Source of the DNA: Daphnia carinata
Taxonomy: Eukaryota; Arthropoda; Branchiopoda; Diplostraca; Daphniidae
Length of the DNA: 64,000 nucleotides
Direction: 5' to 3'
NCBI RefSeq assembly: GCF_022539665.2
Contig: NC_081332.1
Location: forward strand, 4,435,884-4,499,883
In this document: positions 11,719 to 22,838 of the stretch, in pieces
Numbering within the stretch: the first letter of the stretch is position 1
Layout of the letters: every line of letters starts with the position of its first letter
The notes under the pieces: model-generated
What the model was told of the DNA's origin: nothing
Database searches by the model: none
The model's input: only the letters and a program-made list of their open reading frames with translations
Translations under genes and position numbers: made by a program

Positions 11719-13313
11719 TATTTTAAAAAGCGTCTTAAACCATATGCTCTTTTTCCCATCGTTACGTTTGAATTTTTCTTTTCCGTTGCGATACGTCAAA
11801 TCGATAATGGCGGTGTCCCTGATACGTGACGTAATAGAGTGATAAAGGGGAAGGGATATGGTAAAAGAAAACGTATACCCTCCCCTACTTTTAGTGCTGT
11901 TCCAGCCGCCTCCTGCATGTAGTTCTCAGAGGGAGATCCATTATTTCTAGGAAGCCCATGTACCGTCAAAGAATAATGGAGTAGGGTGTACATATTAGAG
12001 GGTTCTGTCCATGTAAATGGAGGGTACGTGTTTTTATGTAACCAAACCCAACAAGGGTACTGGTGTAGGGAGCCAAAATTTATGTATTTTCTTTTTACTA
12101 TTTTATTCCTCGCTGCATAGTAGAATCATAACCTAATGTGAATTTATCCAAAAACTGTACTTATTATTATTGCACAATTTCGGATTTCCACAAATGATTC
12201 TCTGATGCGAACTATTTTTTTGCCTTAACGGAATTTTAGAAATATTTGCATTCACGCAGCTGAACACGAGAGATATTTGGACACCTGTTAAGCTTCTATT
12301 TATTTTATTAATTGGAACTCTGCGTCTACTGTGTTGACATATCGAACAACTGTCTGTCCGCCCAAGGACAAGCCCAAAATTTGATTGATACATGTTAGTC
12401 TGTGTAGAACATGTCCACCATTTTAAGCCTCCCCCGGATTCGTAAAGCCCCGACATTCACGAGCATGTCGTGATATCGATATTAAAGCCGATCGACTGTG
12501 TGCAAAGGAGGCACATGAATATGGAACACATGTCAACTGTAATGCGTCATCTTTAGAACACATACGCATTGAATTTAATCGTATTTACTATTACACAACT
12601 GATCTGGTGTCAACATGAACTAAATCAGGGGATGATACTCAACTAGGACTAGCCTTAATGTCAACAAATGGGCTCATTAGAGAAATGCCACATGCGTTAC
12701 TACTGGAATAAGGCTATATATCCGCTTTTAATTGCCATACTATCCTTTTAATCAATACGTAATTAGTTCGACGGAATTAATATGCCCTAATTTGACCTGT
12801 TTTGTTAGGGATAAGGTGAAAATATGCCAAAACGTTATTGCCGTAATTTGAGAATAAGCAATCACTTTCATAAAATATCAAATAAATTTTGTGTAATTTT
12901 TACATATCATCGATTATTCTATTGGGATTTAATCAGTGAAAAAAAATTTGTTTTTCTCAAAAAGTAGTTGATTTGCATTTGAAAGAGAAAATATTGATCT
13001 TTCCCATGGGTACCCATAACGATTTCAACATTTTCACGTAAATTTTCAGAGGAGAGGTTGGATTCGTACCCTTCCTCCTTTACACGTGTCGTCATACTAA
13101 TGGGTTGTCAAGGTCTCTCGGGTTTTCGCAATAATTAGTGACGCATCAATATTTCAAAAAGGACTGACCTTGGATTTTTCAACGCATGTGAAAAAAACAA
13201 CTTGTCCTCATTTGGCGCCACGAATGTTACCCATTCTCTTACACGTGTATTTTTTATCTGAACAAAGAGAAACAGTAGACGCGGGTAATTGAAAGTAATG
13301 CAATTCTATTCGT
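11719..13313. other. Intergenic region, IR to CNT2
   Basis: AT-rich, 1.6 kb. Short open frames here lack domains, methionine starts in good context, or splice partners. No repeat or RNA gene was recognised. Confidence 0.5.
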
Positions 13314-13318
13314 TTATT
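13313..13318 (-). terminator. AATAAA polyadenylation signal overlapping the CNT2 stop codon
   Basis: The minus strand reads TTTAAATAAACG at the end of CNT2. The TAA stop (13314-13316) lies inside the AATAAA hexamer, so a very short 3' UTR is possible. Confidence 0.4.
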
Positions 13319-15701
13319 TAAACAAATGATCGTTGATGGACATGCTGTCAGTTGAAATTAAAGCACCTAAGTACACAGAATTAGTAAATTAACATTTGAT
13401 AGAAATCTGTTAAAACTGACCAGCAACACAGGCGTTCATGAAATTCGCCATACTTCCAGCAACGAATGCACGAAAAGCAACTTGAGCAAAATCTGATTGT
13501 CGTCCGGGAGCCATTGCAGATAAAGTGCCAATTTGGGCTCCAATCGAACCGGGATTTGCATAACCACATAAAGCAAAAGTAGCTATAGTTTCAGATCGTT
13601 TCTATAGAATATATATTTTAATTAGAATTGATGTTTTATTACTATATTTTTTCTTTACCGAGATGGCGCCCTGTGCAATATATTCAGAAAGTTTTCCATA
13701 AGCAGCGAATTCATTGACAACTGTTTTAATTGCCACCAGATTTGCAACGAGATAACATTCAGATGATGGAACACCCATCAACCAAGCTATTGGAATGAAG
13801 AGTTTACTCAGAATCCACTGTGTATAATCAATTCATTAATGCTTATAAATCCCATTTTAAAATCAATCGTACTCTTTTACTTCAAATGTTATGTAGGGTA
13901 CTCCAAGAAGGTTACCGAACCAAGAGATAACTCCATTAAGGAAAGCAATAAACGCTAAGAAGGCAATTAAATTTGCGATCACGTGAGCTACCATTAACAC
14001 TGCCATAGCAGCACCTTGTGCTGCTGCATCAAGAGCATTAGCTTCGGATCTACATTTTTCCCCAGTAAAAATAATGTAATAAATATTTAGAAAACACATT
14101 TTAAGCTAACCCTTTTGGCACTTTAATGTCACGAGCTTTCGTTTGCGATTTTTCTGTTTCAGGGTAGAGCAATTTAGATACAGCAAGAGCAGCCGGTGCG
14201 GCCATGACAGATGCACTGAGTAACTGCGAAGCACTAATTCCAAAAGCAGTGTACGCCGCCAAATCAGATCCTAGAAAGTTTAAATTGATTTGTTAGCACT
14301 GTAACAGATGTGTTGAAAGTGCTCAACCTGCTATTGTTGCGAATCCCGCTGTGAAAACGGCGTGAATTTCTGATTTCGTCATCTTGGAAAGAAAAGGTTT
14401 AATCAGGAGTGGAGCTTCCGTCTGTCGAAGAAAACAAAAGCAAGACGTTCAGAAAGCAGAAAAGCGAATGTTTGTGGGTGAGAAAGAATACCTGGCCTAA
14501 AAAGATATTGGCGGCCGCGTTCATCGACTCGGCGGCTGTTGTGCCAACTGAAATTTGTAGAAGCCATCCGAGTTTCTCTACTGTCCATTGCATTGCACCG
14601 TAATAATAGAGGAGGTTGATCAAGAAACTAAAAAAGTAGATGACCGACAAGATCTGCCAAGAGAAGGTACATACAGTTGAAATCTACAAATGTTTAATTA
14701 TGATTGAATGTAACAGTGGAACGCATACTCTGAAAGCAAAAATGGTTCCCAACGCTATTCCGGAAGCATTTTGATCACTGGCGAGGTAGCCATAAACGAA
14801 CTCTGATCCAGCAACGGAATAATCCAGAAGGAGAGAAAATTTGCTACCTAAACATTCAAATGTTCTCCGGCCGAAATCCCATCGTAAAACGATAAGACCA
14901 AAGATCAACTGCAGTGCCATGCCCCATACAACATGTCTCCAGATCACCTGTGCATCACAAACATTCGTGGAAGTAAGTCTGACAAGGAAAATTGAGAAGC
15001 TAAAATTTCTTACTCTAGATGGATATTTGGAGAAGATCCATCCAAGTAGCAAGAAGATAAGCAGTCCACCAAAGGATTGCAATCGAACTCGTTCATCCGC
15101 CGTGTCAAGAATTAAGAAGGTTAACAATCCAGCCAATAGGACGAGGTAAAAACCGTATCGAATCCAACTGTCATAATCAATTTAACTTCAATTTGTTTGC
15201 TAATTTTCAGAAGCTCTTAGTTACGAAAACTCACCTGTATTTCCATGCCCGGTCGAATGCCTTTCCTGCCGGCTTCATGACTGCTCGATTAAGTGATTTG
15301 CCCCAAAACTTCTTAACAATTTGAAAGTAAAACAGGCCTAAATAAACGGTGAGCGTAATGACGATAAGGAAACCGACTCCGTCGCACCAATCCATCGGGA
15401 TGCCATTGTGGATGGAATAGTGAACACTGGCAACGAAGTAAACATTGTAAAGAATAGCGAAGATGATGTAGAAAATACTACGAGCAACAGCTGATCTTTC
15501 CGAGAAGAAATCGCCTAATGCAACCCACAATTTCTCCAAAGCATTTCCAACAAATTCACAGGATTCTTTTGGTAATTCGTCATCACTGGCCGCTGCATTC
15601 CACTGCGTGTCACTTTTTGCTGGTAATTCAAAGTCCTTGGCAGCAAACGTTGGCACATTGTCAACGTGGATCGGCGTCTTCGTATCCGAATCCCGTTCCA
15701 T
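13314..15701 (-). CDS. Concentrative nucleoside transporter, SLC28 family, copy 2
   Basis: Same exon order and domain order as the other two copies, on the minus strand. Start at the ATG at 15699-15701, which aligns with the MER start of copy 3. The longer open frame reaching 15740 starts with GTG and probably includes 5' UTR. First exon 15235-15701 ends in the conserved AFDRAWKYR join. Recognisable blocks are [19 protein letters not shown]-like, [56 protein letters not shown] and [14 protein letters not shown]. The C-terminal exon is short and diverged (ending NDHLFK) compared with copies 1 and 3. Substrate-loop residues are intact, so it looks functional. Expected at the plasma membrane as a cation-coupled nucleoside importer; substrate preference unknown. 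Confidence 0.92.
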
Positions 15702-16432
15702 TTGTACATCAATAACGTCAGATATGCTTTCAATGGTCACTCTTTTCTTGCTATTAATTTTTACAAATAGAAATGGCCACTACTTACAATATCGCCAGCC
15801 CGATGTGTACATAGATCCTCTCATTGAAGCTGTGGTATCTTTTACCTAAAGTTAGATTGTGGACAACCGAAAAGCTGGTACAAAAGTCATTGTAAAGGTA
15901 TTAATTAGACTAAGATAAATCGGTTAACTGATAAGGTTGTTGTTTGACTTCCATAATCAGCTTTGAACAACGATGAGCTTTGTTAAGAAAACGAAAATTA
16001 TCGGTAGTGTCCTTATAAAGCAATCTTTTGATTGGGAAAATTGTTTAATCGCACTTTAAAACGATTGTTGAACTCCAAAATAATGTCTAAAAGTAATCGA
16101 TTATTCATCTAAATATCTTACCCTTTTTCTAGAAGCAATTTCCAAATGGGATGGGTTCCGTACCCAGCCTCCTACATCGTTTTTCCCTCTTTTCTATAAT
16201 CCTTCCAAACAAAACAAAGAAGATAAAAGGATGCTAATACTTTATTGTATTTCCAGTAGCGTTTTGAAACTGCTGACGAACAGAAGCAAATTGCACGTAA
16301 CGGATCCCCACGTGTGTGAAACACTTTAGAAAATGGGGAAACTTAAAGGAAAAAGACGAAATAAATGTTTAAAGTGTCAATCAAGTGGTCGTCCTTATGC
16401 CTGGAATTTAAATAGTTCGATAAACCAAGTGT
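15702..16432. other. Upstream region of CNT2
   Basis: Contains a minus-strand splice donor (TGTAAGTAG near 15785) followed by acceptor-like AG near 15748, consistent with a non-coding first exon for CNT2. A cysteine-rich plus-strand frame at 16333-16515 is the antisense shadow of the small peptide gene. Confidence 0.45.
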
Positions 16433-16775
16433 TTACAGGCAGCACTGTTTGCTGCCGAACAAGTTGCTGCGGCAAGTCTTGTAAATCAAGTTGCTGGCAC
16501 AGTCCGTGCTGTTGAAGCAGGAAGCTGATCAACAAAATTCATCATCACAAAGGTAAGTGAAAATTTATGAACAATCTGTTACTTACAAAAGGGTTTGCAA
16601 AAGGTCTGATCAGTCTCTCCAGCATCCTCAGGGGTAGGTAGGCTGTTAGTGTAAACAATGGCAACCATAGCCAAAACAAAGGCAAAGAGCTAAACAAAAT
16701 AGACGTTTTTTTTTAAAGCTTTTGAATTTCGGTAATTTTATGAGATAGGCTACTTACGAAGAGTTTCTGGAACAT
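16433..16775 (-). CDS. Small secreted cysteine-rich peptide 2 (unrecognised family)
   Basis: Three exons on the minus strand: 16758-16775 (six codons), 16587-16689 and 16433-16524. They encode 70 residues, exactly the length of peptide 1. Signal peptide (MFQKLF plus a hydrophobic run to YTNS), acidic segment (LPTPEDAGETDQ), then six cysteines spaced C-x5-C-x5-C-x8-C-x9-CC. The core SCFNSTDCASNLIYKTC matches peptide 1 in the NST sequon and in NLIYKTC, while the loop before the last two cysteines is five residues longer. Both introns fall at the same positions and phases as in peptide 1, which is strong evidence for duplication of a real gene. Located between CNT2 and CNT3, same strand. Function unknown; extracellular. 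Confidence 0.78.
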
Positions 16776-17387
16776 TTTTTAAGGTTTGTTGATGTAGATT
16801 TGTCTGACTGACAGTGATGCTTTTTCAGTGCAACAACTATGGCTTTATATAGTGAATCTGAGTACAGCATTTTAACAGGCCACGTATACAGTCGCGTTTG
16901 TATCATTTCATCAGGTGGTTCAACCAGTATGTGACCTATTTACTATAACAATATGCTGTTGTTGACATTAAGTCTAATTATTTTGGGTAAATAGTTTTGT
17001 CACTGACTAAATGCGCATCTTTTTGTAAGCCCGGCCACAGTATGGGGTCACATCTGTTGGAAAAACCTGGAATTCGTTGCATTGCATGTTGTTGAAGGCT
17101 TAATCAAATAACGTGACTCATTTGATTGGCTGCTGAAACCGAATGTGGTAAACAGAAATTTTTAGACCAGACAATTCGTGGCGCCACGATGGGTCTTTTG
17201 TGACAAATATTGATTAGACATACTTTTAGGAACGTGCGATGTATGCCTCAGGTGTTTTTGGCTACCAGTTGGCAATTCGTTTAGAACTAGGAGAGTCTTC
17301 TATGATTTTGTTTCATACAATAAAAATCCGTTTATTTCTCTTTGTTTTTTTGTTCGAACACGAATCTCAATTGTACATGACCGGTGA
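16776..17387. other. Spacer between small peptide 2 and CNT3
   Basis: Holds the peptide 2 promoter and, at 17331-17336, a minus-strand AATAAA about 50 bases past the CNT3 stop, the likely CNT3 polyadenylation signal. No further coding signal was seen. Confidence 0.5.
16843..16851 (-). promoter_or_regulatory. TATA box of small peptide 2
   Basis: Minus-strand TATATAAAG lies about 70 bases upstream of the ATG at 16775. A TCAGTCAG initiator-like motif sits at 16804-16811, about 32 bases further downstream. The layout matches that of peptide 1. Confidence 0.6.
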
Positions 17388-19866
17388 CTAAGAATTGAAA
17401 CCCATTATGGCGGTAATGTTTGGCGTAAAGGTGAGCGTTGAAGGTGCGTAGGTCGTCGATAAGGGCACGTTCGAGACCGTTGATATCAAAGTACCTATAT
17501 TGTTTTTGCGTTTAGAAATGAAAAAAAAAATTAAATCGCTAATTGGAATTTATCTAATGACTGACCAGCAACGCAAGCGTTCATGAACGAGGCTGTACTG
17601 CCGGCAATAAAAGCTCGAAACGCAACTTGGGCCAGGTCTGATTGCCTATCGGGAGCCATAGTAGCAAGCGCAGCAATTTGAGTCCCGATTGAGCCGGGAT
17701 TGGCAAATCCACACAAAGCAAACGTAGCAATTGTTTCGGATCGTTTCTAAAATAAAATCACGGGTCAGATTTTAACGTTTCAATTTTTAAAATTGGGTTT
17801 TACCGAAATGATCCCTTGAGCAATGTATTCGGATAATTTGCTGTATGCGGCAAATTCATTGACAATTGTTTTGAGCGCAATCAAGTTGGCAACAAGATAG
17901 CATTCTTCCGGTGCAACTCCCATTAAAAAGGCAACCGGGATGAATACTTTGCCCATAATCCACTAAATTAAATTCAAAATTTGTTTTTTTAGTAAATGAA
18001 TGACGCGTAAAGTATTCGTATATACTTCAAAGGTAACGTAGGGCGCCCCGAGTAGATTTCCGTACCACGAGATGACTCCATTAAGAAAAGCGATAAACGC
18101 TAAAAAGGCAATTAAATTTGCGATAATGTTAGCCACTAAAAACACCGCGTTAGCCGCTCCTTGTGCTGCTGCGTCCAATGCGTTCGCTTCGGTTCTAGAA
18201 ATTTTAAAAAGTTTAAATTAAATGCGGTAAAATCTTTTGAAATGTGTACTGACCCTTTAGGCACTTTGATGTCTCCAGCTTTTGTTTGAGATTTTTCCGT
18301 TTCTGGGTAAAACAATTTGGCAAGGGCGAGAGCAGCCGGTGCGGCCATAACAGATGCGCTGAGTAGCTGCGAGGCGCTGATTCCGAAGCTGATGTACGCC
18401 GCCAATACGGATCCTTTCCGATTGTTTGAATTTTTTTTTAACGCTATTTTTAATTGCATTAAGAAGCAAGTGAACCTGCTATTGTGGCAAACCCGCCGAC
18501 CATCACTGCGTGAATTTCAGATTTCGTCATTTTTGGAAGGAATGGCCTGATGAGTAGCGGCGCTTCAGTCTAATGTCACAATTTAAAATTTAAAGTTGAA
18601 GATCTCAAATGTTTTTACGAGAAAGAGTAGAAAAACCTGGCCTAAAAAGATGTTGGCGGCCGCGTTCATCGATTCGGCTGCTGTCGTACCGACGGACACT
18701 TGCAATAGCCATCCGAGTTTTTGCACGACCCATTGCATAACACCGTAATAATACAAGATGTTGACGAAGAAGCTGAAAAAAAAGATGACCGACAAAATCT
18801 GTGGGAATGCAAGAATTATTTAAATTTTTTTGGGAGGAGGAGATTATAAATATATTGAGATAAGTTACTTTGAAGGCAAAAATTGTTCCCAATGCAATGC
18901 CAGAAGTGTTTTGATCAGTGACAAGATATCCGTAAACGAAACCCGAGCCCGCGTTTGTGTAATCGAGGAAAGTGGTAACTTTCTGTCCCAGACATTCGAA
19001 AACTCTGCGCCCAAAGTCCCATCGTAAAACGATTAGACCAAACATCAGTTGCAACGTTATGCCCCACATGACGTGTCTCCATATCACCTTTTTAAAAATC
19101 GAAATCAAAAACGAAGGTTTTGAATTAAGAGTTTAATCGGACTTACTCTGGATGGATATTTGGAAAAGATCCAACTGAGCAGCAAAAAAACGAGAAGACC
19201 TCCAAAGGATTGCAATCGAACTCGTTCATCCGCCGTATCGATAATTAAGAAGGTCAATAATCCAGCAATTAGGACGAGGTAAAAACCGTATCGAACCAAA
19301 CTGGAACCAAATCAATTCAACTTTGAATTTGTTTGCTAAATTTTAATTACGAAAACTCACCTGTACTTCCAGGCTCGATCGAATGCCTTTCCGGCCGGTT
19401 TTATAACTGCTCGATTAAGTGATTTGCCCCAAAATTTCTTAACGATTTGGAAATAAAAGAGGCCTAGATAAATGATGCCCGTCAGGACGATAAGAAAACC
19501 GACTCCGTCGCACCAATCTATTGGAATGCCATTGCGGATGGAATAGTGAACACTAGCAACGAAGTAAACATTGTAAAGAATAGCGAAGATGATGTAGAAG
19601 ATACTACGGGCAGCAGCTGATCTTTCCGAAAAGAAATCGCCCGACTTTGTCCAGAATTTCTCCAACGCATTTCCGATAAATTCACAGGATTGGTCAGGTG
19701 GCTCGTCATCACTGTCATGTTCATTCGACTGGGTGTCACTTTTTGATGATAAATCAAAGTCCTTGACGGCTAGTGTTGACAAATCTTCAATACGGATCGA
19801 TCTCTTTTTTTCCAGACCACCTTCCATTTCAATATCCAAACCGGCGTTATCGACTCCCCGTTCCAT
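17388..19866 (-). CDS. Concentrative nucleoside transporter, SLC28 family, copy 3
   Basis: Minus-strand gene with the same exon plan as copies 1 and 2. Starts at ATG 19864-19866 ([17 protein letters not shown]) and ends with a C-terminal exon ([13 protein letters not shown]) that aligns with the copy 1 tail FTPNMTALL. Blocks seen in order: [107 protein letters not shown] and [14 protein letters not shown]. It resembles copy 2 most closely and lies on the same strand, so this pair looks like the more recent duplication. Predicted cation-coupled nucleoside importer of the plasma membrane; substrate class cannot be assigned. Confidence 0.93.
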
Positions 19867-20520
19867 TTTTCAAAGGCTATATTCCCAAGATTTCAGGAAA
19901 TGGTTGACCTATTAAATTGAAATGGTCAATAATAAGTTACAGCCGTCTGATACTACAATGTCAATCCAATCTTGACGAGGACAAAAGTCAATTTTCTAGA
20001 TATTCCGTCAGATGTCTGTAAACCAATTTCATAAAGAGGCTAAACAAAAAAAATGTCCGACTTGATAAACGATCCGCAAAAACTGGCGTTCAACTCTTAA
20101 AAGAAATCCCTTTCATTTTGCAACGCGGTTTTTTTACGAAAAGAAAACAAAGTGATAAACAACACGCCTTTCACAGAGAGAGAGTGCGCTGGGGAAAAAA
20201 ACGAATTTTCTTCTCGTGTAACAAGAAATGAGGGCGCTATAAAGCAATGAAGCTTGTGGAAAGAGAAAATTCCAATTCAATCGGACTATATTACCTTTTG
20301 TAGAGAGTAGCAGACGGCCAAACCGTCTGTCCGCGACGAACCTTGGGCGGCTACTTAAATTCTGGCGGCGAGAGATGCGATATATTAAATCAAGAAAAAG
20401 AAACCCAACTTTGAACACATACAAGGCTGATTGAAATCGGTGCATATCAGTTTACCTGTCTATTTTTAAAAGTAAGAGGCAACCCATCGACACAAAAGAG
20501 AGCTATAGAGTGTTATCATT

Positions 20521-20533
20521 GGGGGGGGGGGGG
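20521..20533. repeat. Poly-G tract, 13 bases
   Basis: Uninterrupted G run in non-coding DNA. Confidence 0.9.
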
Positions 20534-22825
20534 AACATATTCCGGATCGAATGTCATGTTTATGGTTGGACAGGTAAAAAGATCAGCAGTGTTCTGATGC
20601 GTGATTGTGATGCCGAGTCAGCGTGTTGTTCAAACGTTCGAACTGCGTTATCTATCGACCTGCGCTCCCTCTCGTTTCAACATCATTTGCCTAGCACATG
20701 CATCGCTGATCAAACTTATCGAAGGAATTCATCCGAATATGATTGAAAATTAGGCACACATCACGAGCTGTCTCATTGAAAACCCCATAGGCCGATCGTT
20801 TAAAAAAATGTATACTGTCCCCAATTAGCAATTAAGTTTTTTTTTTTTAATTCACACACCGTTGCCATGAGCTGTGTCAATTTAAAAAAATGTTTTTGAA
20901 CAATACGGCCTAAAAGGTGAAAGTGTCCACAATTTTTTTGTTGTTGTACGTAGTCAAGTAAAAAAAAAAAAATTCCGTTTTATTTACCTTGTATAGTTGG
21001 CTAGACAGTTGAAATCATTAGATTTTTTGCCATGATCGTTCTTTCTTTCACCCGGGGAAACACTAAAAAAAGAAAATGCAAAACAATTTTTTTTTCGACG
21101 CTGAAATTTTTGTTTCGCTGCGTTGGAACTTTATTATATCACTGGCAAGGAAAACCTGATGTGCGCCTCACTTTACAGTGGCTCCCAGGCAACCCACCTG
21201 GCTATGAGTCGTGGAAGAAAGTGTTTCTCGGCCTCAACTTTCTCTTTCCTTTAGAAGCAGGTCCTTTTGTACCTTTCATTTTCTTTTACATTTTTCGGTC
21301 GAGAGACTTCTTTCCTTGCGGCCATATGAATTGATTTCGATGGATATTGACTCCTACACGCGTTTTGAATTTTTTTTTTTTTTTAACAATGAAACGGATG
21401 CGAGCGGAGGTGGGCATTTTTTTCGACACATGGGATGTTAATATGCAATATCCTCTTTCCGGGATGCACTTCCGGTATCCGTTCCGTGTTAGTGCAACAA
21501 GATTAATTTAAGCGATCTGTCGGTTGGTTACGCATCAACATTGTTACATTGTCATTTTGATTTTTACTCGCCAATAGAGTGATGCCATCTAGCGGCCTAG
21601 AATTTAAACTATATCGATCCAGTAGGAATACCCTTTAGTAAAGACATCCTTTTTTTTGCGTAATAATATAGCTGTGGTAACAAAACATGCCGACATTTTT
21701 AATGTTAAAAAAAAAATTATGTTTACCCTCCTAGAAATCATAAAGTCAAAACCCGAAATAAAAAAATCCAGATAACCAAGCGATAGCAGTATTTGAATAT
21801 GAAAAGAACGATGTTTCGGATGAGGAGCAACACAATTGGTAACAAAAAGACGTAAGAATTACGTGGAATATAACGGCTCATCATTCAGAAAAAAAGAAAT
21901 GTCGCACCAGGGATTCCATAACACATGAGTGAAAAACTAGGACAACCAAAAAAAAAAAAAACAACATGTCCTTATCGATCCACGGCGAGAACACAAACTT
22001 TCTGATGTGTCATCCAATCCGTCCACTTTCAGTTTCGGCTGCTGCTGGATGGATCGATAATCCAATCTTCAAAAAAAAAAAAAAAATAAGAAAATCCAGG
22101 CGTAGTCTAATAGGGTTCCCGAAGGATATCAACCAAGTCGTGTCAAGAATACTGTTCATGCACGATGAAGTCACACGATCCAAACAATCACAGACAAGAG
22201 ATCAAGTCAATTTCATATGAAAACAGGTTTTCTTTTTTTGTCTACATATATATTCTGCAGCTAAAAAAAAGGTTTAACCAGTCAGTTACCGGATACGGTC
22301 GTTCGTTTCCAGAAAAGGACAACACACATGGTGTTGTACGCATTCTTTATTCGTTTTTTTGGCCGACCTGAATCATCTGTTTACAGAGAATCAGATAAAA
22401 CACAACGAGGGGCTGCACACACACACACATCCAGCGTTCTTTTATCCGCAACGTCTTGGGCCGCAGCGAATTAGGGACGCTAATGAACCGAGGAAAGTCG
22501 GGACGAAGGGCTTTTTTCTTTTGTTAATTGGATTGCTAAATTGAACGGGCCGCGAAAAATCTCGAGAAAAAATACGAAACATGTTTTCCTTTTTTTTTTA
22601 CGATGGTTTTATCAGCATAGGCGTAATAATGCCATTGGATCCAGGTGGATTTACGATCCATGACACATTCGTAATATTTTCTTCCTAGAAAGAAAAAAAG
22701 CTTTTTGAGATTTCCTCGAGAGTTCAACCTGAACTGCATGTTAATTTTCGGCAATAAGGAAAATGGTGTTTTTTGAAAAAATATATGTCGACCCACACCC
22801 ATTTTGGAATGGACGTCAATTAAAT

Positions 22826-22838
22826 GGGGGGGGGGGGG
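22826..22838. repeat. Poly-G tract, 13 bases
   Basis: Uninterrupted G run in the same gene-poor region. Confidence 0.9.

Noticed and set aside
16333-16515. Plus-strand cysteine-rich frame resembling a metallothionein-like peptide
   Set aside because: It is antisense to the coding exon of small peptide 2; its Cys codons are the complement of that gene's codons, and there is no promoter or splice support.
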